Shown here one piece after another: positions 59,477-64,000 of a DNA stretch of 64,000 bases. Every line of letters starts with the position of its first letter. Positions within the stretch are counted from its first letter, which is position 1. Under the pieces are notes generated by a model. The model had not been told where the DNA came from, did not search any database, and worked only from the letters and a program-made list of their open reading frames with translations. Source of the stretch: Rathayibacter sp. VKM Ac-2856 (GTDB lineage Bacteria > Actinomycetota > Actinomycetes > Actinomycetales > Microbacteriaceae). The position numbers and the translations under genes are program-made. The stretch spans positions 620,178-684,177 of the forward strand of contig NZ_JABMLF010000002.1 in NCBI RefSeq assembly GCF_013205055.1, given 5' to 3'.

Positions 59477-61273
59477 TCAGTTCGCGACGCGCAGCGTGAT
59501 CGCCGCGCTGGTCGTCACGTTGCCGGCCTTGTCCTGGGCCTTGGCGGTCACCTGGTAGGCGCCGTTCGGGTAGGTCGACGAGCTCGCGGTCAGGGCCCAC
59601 GATCCGTCCGCCTGCTTCACGCCGTTGCCGAGCTTCGTGCCGCTCGCGTAGAACGCGACGGCCGTCACGCCGACGTTGTCGCTGGCCGATGCCACGAGGC
59701 GGATCGAGCCGACGACCGTGGTGTTGGTCGCGGGCGAGGTGATGCTCACCACGGGCTTCTGCGTGTCGGCCACCGGCGGGGTGGTCGGCGTCGCGGTCGC
59801 GGTCGGCTTGGGCGTCGCGGTCGCCGTCGGCTTGGGAGTCGCAGTCGCCGTCGGCGTCGCGGTCGGCTTCGGCGTGGCCGTCGCGGTCGGCGTCGCCGTC
59901 GGGGTGGCCGTCGGCGTCGCGGTCGCGGTCGGCGTCGCGGTCGGAGTCGGGTCCGGCGCCGGCGCGGTGCCGACGGGGATCGTGCTCACGGCATAGCCGA
60001 AGTAGCGGCCGGCGACGGCGCGGGTCGGGTCGCCCTGGAAGCTGCGGCCGCGCTCGGTCGCCGCCTTCGCCTGAGCGATGACCTGGGCGCGGACCTGCGC
60101 CGGGGTCTTGCCGACGCAGGAGCCGCCGGTGGTCATGCAGTCGAGGACGACACCGCTGGTGGCGGCGGCCGCCATGCTGGTGCCCGACTGGATGTAGGCG
60201 TAGGCCCCGCCCTTCTTGGTGGTGTACGGGCACATGCCGGGCGCGGCGATGGTGTGCTTCTGGTCAGCGGCCGAGACGGCGAAGTTGCTGTTCGTCGAGA
60301 CCGCGTCGTCCTTGGTCTGGACGCTGCAGGGCGCGGTGCCGAGTCCGCCGGGCTTGCCGTCGTAGTTGGCCATGTTGGTCACGGCGAGCACCTCGTCGTA
60401 GGCGGCCGGGATCCAGCCCGCGAGGTCCTCGGAGGTGTTGCCCGCGGAGCCGACGGAGACGATGCCCTTGCTCTCCAGGTCGCAGATCGCCTGGTGGATC
60501 ACGTCGCCGTTCGAGCGGCCGCAGTTGCCGTCGTCGGTGCCGTAGGTGGCGAGCGACATGTTGACGACCTTGATGTTGTACTTCGCCGCGTTCGCGGACA
60601 CCCAGTCGAGGGCGCACATCAGGGTGCCGGTGTTGCCGCGGTTGTTCGCGTCGAGCGCGCGGATCGAGTAGATCGGAGCGCCCGGGGCGACGCCCACGGT
60701 GCCGGAGCCGTTGTCGAGCGCGGCCATGTAGCCGGAGACGCCCGTGCCGTGGCCGTTGGCGTCGGCGGCGGTGCCCGAGCCGAAGCAGTTGATCTGCTCC
60801 TTCAGGTTGTAGTCGGGGTGCGAGCTGACGCCGGAGTCGATGACCGCGACGGCCGGGCCGGCGTAGTTCGTCACTCCGTCGCCCGCGCGCACCGGGGCCT
60901 TGTCGGCCTCCGCGGTGAGCACGTGCGAGGGGACGGTCTGCGCCTGGCCGTCGACGACCTGGTCGGCCGGCGTGACGCCGAGGACGCGCGAGTCGGCCTC
61001 GAGGACCGCCTTCTGGCGCGCGGTGAGCGGAGCGGTGAAGCCCGCGACGCCGCCCTCGAACTGCACGTCGTCGGCGACGCCGAGTGCGCGGACGACCTGC
61101 TCCGAGATCGAGCTCGTGTCGACCGAGACGAGGTAGCGGCCGGTGGTGGCGGCCTGGGCGGGGGCGGAGCCGGCGAGGGCGATGCCGGCGGTCACGGCGA
61201 GCGCGGTGAGCAGACCGGCTGCGCGATGGAGGCGCGAGCGGGCCGGCGGCGCGGCGGTGCGGGAAGAGGACAC
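59477..61273 (-). CDS. Secreted subtilisin-family (S8) serine protease with C-terminal Big-type domain
   Basis: 598 residues from GTG 61273; a longer frame upstream is not conserved. Signal peptide about 1-45 (ending SAPAQAA). An inhibitor-I9-like propeptide (~50-130) precedes the S8 domain with catalytic Asp in VAVIDSGV, His in NGHGT and Ser in SGTSMAAA. After ~430 a Thr/Pro/Ala-rich linker of about 60 residues (repeats of PTATATP/KPTATATP), then an Ig-like/Big-type domain (PVVSITSPATNTTVVGS.. to the C-terminus). Exported protease; substrate unknown. The linker's DNA is a simple GTCGCGGTCGGCGTC-type repeat. Confidence 0.9.
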   Translation of the reverse strand: MSSSRTAAPPARSRLHRAAGLLTALAVTAGIALAGSAPAQAATTGRYLVSVDTSSISEQVVRALGVADDVQFEGGVAGFTAPLTARQKAVLEADSRVLGVTPADQVVDGQAQTVPSHVLTAEADKAPVRAGDGVTNYAGPAVAVIDSGVSSHPDYNLKEQINCFGSGTAADANGHGTGVSGYMAALDNGSGTVGVAPGAPIYSIRALDANNRGNTGTLMCALDWVSANAAKYNIKVVNMSLATYGTDDGNCGRSNGDVIHQAICDLESKGIVSVGSAGNTSEDLAGWIPAAYDEVLAVTNMANYDGKPGGLGTAPCSVQTKDDAVSTNSNFAVSAADQKHTIAAPGMCPYTTKKGGAYAYIQSGTSMAAAATSGVVLDCMTTGGSCVGKTPAQVRAQVIAQAKAATERGRSFQGDPTRAVAGRYFGYAVSTIPVGTAPAPDPTPTATPTATATPTATPTATPTATATPKPTATPTATATPKPTATATPKPTATATPTTPPVADTQKPVVSITSPATNTTVVGSIRLVASASDNVGVTAVAFYASGTKLGNGVKQADGSWALTASSSTYPNGAYQVTAKAQDKAGNVTTSAAITLRVAN

Positions 61274-61642
61274 GGGTTCCGTCGATTCTGTCGGCGTCTC
61301 GGCCGACCTGTCAGGGTGCGAGCGGGTCGACGCAGGCACTCCGGGCGAGCGCCCGCGCCGCTGCAGCGGGGCTCGGGTCAGGGGCCGGGAGGCGGCGGAA
61401 CGGTGCGGAACCCTCCGAGCGTCGACGGAGAACCCTCCGTCGGCTCCCCCCATCGGAGTGATCCACCTCCGACTTCAACAGACTTCCGGCGATTTCACAG
61501 CGGGAAAGATGGCCCCAGTTCGAGGGTGATTTGACCCCCTGTCCCACAGATGGTGACCTCCGCTCGCACCCCAGACCGACAGGTGCGGAAATGCCCGGTC
61601 ACAGCGCGGGTTCAGCGCTCGTACGGCTGGCGCCGCAGCGGC

Positions 61643-61670
61643 TTGACTGCCCTCCGCCACGGAGTAGTGT
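61643..61670 (+). promoter_or_regulatory. Promoter of the APC transporter gene
   Basis: TTGACT (61643-61648) and TAGTGT (61665-61670) are 16 bases apart. The transcript start would fall at about 61677, two bases before GTG 61679, so the mRNA is probably leaderless. The 405-base gap 61274-61678 otherwise shows no gene. Confidence 0.65.
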
Positions 61671-61678
61671 CGTCGCTC

Positions 61679-63853
61679 GTGACACACGAGGGCACCCCTT
61701 CCGGCGCGAAGGCGTCCTCCCCCGGTGCGGGCGACGCCGACGCGAACGAGCTCCGCACGGCGAAGCACTTCTTCATCGGCGAGCCCCTCTCCAGCGACAA
61801 GCTCGAGGGCCAGCTCCTGCAGAAGCGGCTCGCCCTCCCCATCTTCGCCAGCGACCCGCTCTCCTCCGTGGCCTACGCGCCGCAGGAGCTGCTGATGATC
61901 CTGCTGCTCGGCGGTCTCTCCTTCCTCACCTTCGCCCCCTGGGTCGCCGCCTGCGTCGTCGTGCTGCTGGTCGTCGTCGTCCTCAGCTACCGCCAGCTGA
62001 TCAAGGCGTACCCCTCGGGCGGCGGCGACTACGAGGTCGCCCGCACCAACCTCGGCGAGACGGCGGGCCTCACGGTCGCCGCCGCGCTCCTCGTCGACTA
62101 CGTGCTCACCGTCGCCGTCTCGGTCGCCTCGGGCGTCGACAACATCATCTCCGCGATCCCCGCCCTCGCTCCGCTGCGCGTCGAGCTGGCGATCCTCTTC
62201 GTGATCCTCCTCGCCGCCGTCAACCTCCGCGGCGTCTCGGAGTCGAGCAGGGCGTTCGCCGTCCCCACCTACCTCTTCGTCGCGAGCGTCTTCGTGATGG
62301 TCGTCGTCGGCCTCGGCCGCGCCGCGTTCGGCGACGCTCCGGTGGCGGAGTCGGCCGGCTACACCGTGGAGGGCGAGCAGCTCACCCAGGCCGCGATCGT
62401 CCTGCTGCTGCTGCGCTCCTTCGCCAGCGGCTGCGCGGCCCTCACCGGCGTCGAGGCGATCTCGAACGGCGTGCCCGCGTTCCGCGCCCCGAAGGTCAAG
62501 AACGCGCAGCGCACGCTCGTCGCGATGGGCACCATCGCGATCGTCCTCTTCGTCGGCCTGACCGCGCTCGCACTGCTCTCGAACGTGCACTACGCCGAGA
62601 ACGCCTGCCACCTGATCGGCTTCACCGACTGCGCGACGACGCCGCAGCGCTCGGTGATCGCGCAGGTCGCCGCCGCCACCTTCGGCAACAACACGATCCT
62701 CTTCTTCGTGATCCAGGCCGCCACCGCCGCGGTGCTCCTGCTCGCGGCCAACACCGCGTTCAACGGCTTCCCGCTGCTGGGCTCCGTGCTCGCCCGCGAC
62801 GGCTACGCGCCCAAGTCGCTGAACACCCGCGGCGACCGCCTGATCTACTCCAACGGCGTCATCATCCTGGCGCTCGTCGCGGCGGTCATCCTGCTCGTCT
62901 ACCAGGCCTCGCTGACCAGCCTGGTGCAGCTCTACATCATCGGTGTCTTCGTCTCCTTCACCCTCGGGCAGTCGGGCATGGTGAAGCACTGGATCCGGAT
63001 GATCAAGAACGGCGAGGGCTCGCGCACCGTGCGGACGAGCCTCGCGATCAACCTCTTCGGCGCCACGCTCACCTTCGCGGTGCTGGTCGTCGTCACGATC
63101 ACGAAGTTCACCCACGGCGCCTGGCTCGTCTACCTGGTGATGCCGATCCTGGGCGTGCTGATGGCGGGCGTCTACCGCTACTACCGCGACGTGGAGAAGG
63201 AGATCGAGGTCGACCCGACCACGACCTTCGGGGCCAACGGCGACCACGCGATCGTCCTGGTCGGCCGGATGAACAAGCCGACGCTCAAGGCGCTCGACTA
63301 CGCGATCGCCGCGCGGCACGAGTCGCTGGAGGCGGTGCACTCGTCGATCGACGACACGCAGACCGCGCAGCTCAAGACCGACTGGGAGCGGATGGACATC
63401 GAGGTCCCGCTGCGCTGCATCGCCTCGCCCTACCGCGACATCTCGTATCCGCTGATCAAGTACATCAAGGCGCACCGACTCGAGCACGGCTCCGAGATCA
63501 TCACCGTCTACATGCCGCAGTACATCGTCGGGCACTGGTGGGAGGGCTTCCTGCACAACCACAAGTCGCGGCGCATCCGGCAGAAGCTGCTGCTCGTGCA
63601 CGGCGTCACCGTCGCGCTGGTGCCGTGGCTGCTCGACTCGTCCGAGCTCATCTACGGCCGCCGCTCGCGGCCGATCCCCGGCCAGTCGCGCCGCGGCGAG
63701 CCGGTGCGCCCGGTCACCCGACGGCCCATCCCGCCCGCCTCCGTGCTCCCCAAGGGCGCGGCCGGCGAGGGCGCGCCCCGCAGCGGCTCGCGCACCGCCG
63801 CGGCGACCCGCCCCCGGAAGCCCTCCGGCAAGGGCGGCGGCAAGCGCCGCTAG
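61679..63853 (+). CDS. APC-superfamily transporter with C-terminal soluble domain
   Basis: 724 residues from a leaderless GTG 61679; longer frames upstream lack a ribosome site. Twelve membrane segments from ~55 to ~500, first helix LALPIFASDPLSSVAYAPQELLMILLLGG; this APC group (KimA-like/YdaO-type) includes K+ importers in other bacteria. A soluble domain (~530-670) has a USP-like look (AIVLVGRMNKPTLKALDYAI), followed by a basic Arg/Lys/Ser-rich C-terminal tail. It resembles the permease at 29087-31072. K+ or amino acid uptake; substrate not certain. Confidence 0.83.
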   Translation: MTHEGTPSGAKASSPGAGDADANELRTAKHFFIGEPLSSDKLEGQLLQKRLALPIFASDPLSSVAYAPQELLMILLLGGLSFLTFAPWVAACVVVLLVVVVLSYRQLIKAYPSGGGDYEVARTNLGETAGLTVAAALLVDYVLTVAVSVASGVDNIISAIPALAPLRVELAILFVILLAAVNLRGVSESSRAFAVPTYLFVASVFVMVVVGLGRAAFGDAPVAESAGYTVEGEQLTQAAIVLLLLRSFASGCAALTGVEAISNGVPAFRAPKVKNAQRTLVAMGTIAIVLFVGLTALALLSNVHYAENACHLIGFTDCATTPQRSVIAQVAAATFGNNTILFFVIQAATAAVLLLAANTAFNGFPLLGSVLARDGYAPKSLNTRGDRLIYSNGVIILALVAAVILLVYQASLTSLVQLYIIGVFVSFTLGQSGMVKHWIRMIKNGEGSRTVRTSLAINLFGATLTFAVLVVVTITKFTHGAWLVYLVMPILGVLMAGVYRYYRDVEKEIEVDPTTTFGANGDHAIVLVGRMNKPTLKALDYAIAARHESLEAVHSSIDDTQTAQLKTDWERMDIEVPLRCIASPYRDISYPLIKYIKAHRLEHGSEIITVYMPQYIVGHWWEGFLHNHKSRRIRQKLLLVHGVTVALVPWLLDSSELIYGRRSRPIPGQSRRGEPVRPVTRRPIPPASVLPKGAAGEGAPRSGSRTAAATRPRKPSGKGGGKRR

Positions 63854-63871
63854 CCCCGCAGGGGGCCCGTC

Positions 63872-63999
63872 CATGCTGGTCGAGTAGCCCCGCAGGGGCG
63901 TATCGAGACCCACCCTCGTCGACACATGCGGCAGCAGACCGCCCTGTCTGCGACGGTGGATCTCGATACGCCCGCTGCGCGGGCTACTCGATCAGCATG
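63872..63999. repeat. REP inverted pair with long spacer
   Basis: CATGCTGGTCGAGTAGCC.. (from 63872) and the inverse ending GGGCTACTCGATCAGCATG (to 63999) flank a longer spacer than in the 98-bp pairs. The window ends here; no further gene is seen. Confidence 0.9.
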
Positions 64000-64000
64000 G

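Noticed and set aside
61454-61678. ydaO/c-di-AMP riboswitch before the APC transporter
   Set aside because: No recognisable pseudo-symmetric core, and the promoter lies two bases from the start codon, leaving no leader for a riboswitch.
61475-63925. Minus-strand open frame of about 800 codons
   Set aside because: Antisense to the APC transporter with a His/Asp/Glu/Arg-rich non-protein-like translation.

Overview
The window is GC-rich DNA with dense genes, frequent GTG/TTG starts, ATGA/GTGA stop-start overlaps, -10 boxes of the TAnnnT type and several apparently leaderless genes. The gene set (AztABCD zinc uptake, RNase J, manganese catalase, AldO-type oxidase, PadR/DUF4097 pair) and the interspersed REP-like palindromes with the core TACTCGACCAGCATG point to an actinobacterium, most likely a Microbacteriaceae species (Rathayibacter-like is my guess). 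About 58 protein genes are supported. I saw no rRNA, tRNA, CRISPR array, transposase or prophage.

Region by region: (1) 1-6.9 kb is a zinc-homeostasis island: aztB, an AztD paralog, aztC and aztD on the minus strand, aztA divergent, a SmtB-type zinc sensor, the zinc-free ribosomal protein L36 paralog and a CobW-like protein that has lost its GTPase motifs. Two Zur-box-like palindromes drive the divergent promoters. (2) 7.1-13.4 kb is one minus-strand operon: an NMT1/ThiY-type ABC importer, an amidohydrolase, a RidA protein and an adenosine/adenine-deaminase-like enzyme, probably for uptake and deamination of an N-heterocycle. (3) 14-19.4 kb holds LysR/EamA and XRE/SDR divergent pairs, an alditol-oxidase-like flavoenzyme and a ChaB-like protein. 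(4) 19.8-28 kb holds a GH13 enzyme, Mn-catalase, a LacI-controlled aldo/keto reductase - LacI - sugar mutarotase operon, an SMP-30 lactonase and a sugar-type MFS transporter. (5) 28-35.6 kb: NYN nuclease, large APC permease, RNase J, and an ornithine aminotransferase / arginine-dihydrolase-like pair. (6) 35.9-45.9 kb: a second XRE/SDR module, a fructokinase-type ROK kinase, a three-gene glycosyltransferase operon, a PHP-domain protein and DUF4097/PadR.

(7) 46.8-55.5 kb is the most interesting stretch. A five-gene catabolic operon (TIM-barrel isomerase, beta-hydroxyacid dehydrogenase, SDR, a 36-residue membrane peptide, anion-type MFS) and a convergent operon (DhaK-DhaL kinase, RpiB-type isomerase, GntR regulator) share the same TCCTATAGGA operator at both promoters, so they look like one regulon. 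A plausible reading is uptake and oxidation of a sugar acid, loss of CO2, then phosphorylation and isomerisation of the resulting ketose. The first operon is bracketed by two inverted arrays of a homologous ~100-bp repeat. (8) 55.6-64 kb: a Na+/H+ antiporter, a quinone-oxidoreductase-like enzyme, an OhrR-like regulator, a secreted subtilase with a Pro/Thr linker, and a leaderless APC-type transporter.

Between genes there are three distinct palindromic repeat families: a 59-bp hairpin (7 copies), a ~48-bp hairpin with compensating arm changes (6 copies) and the REP pairs (at least 8 sites).
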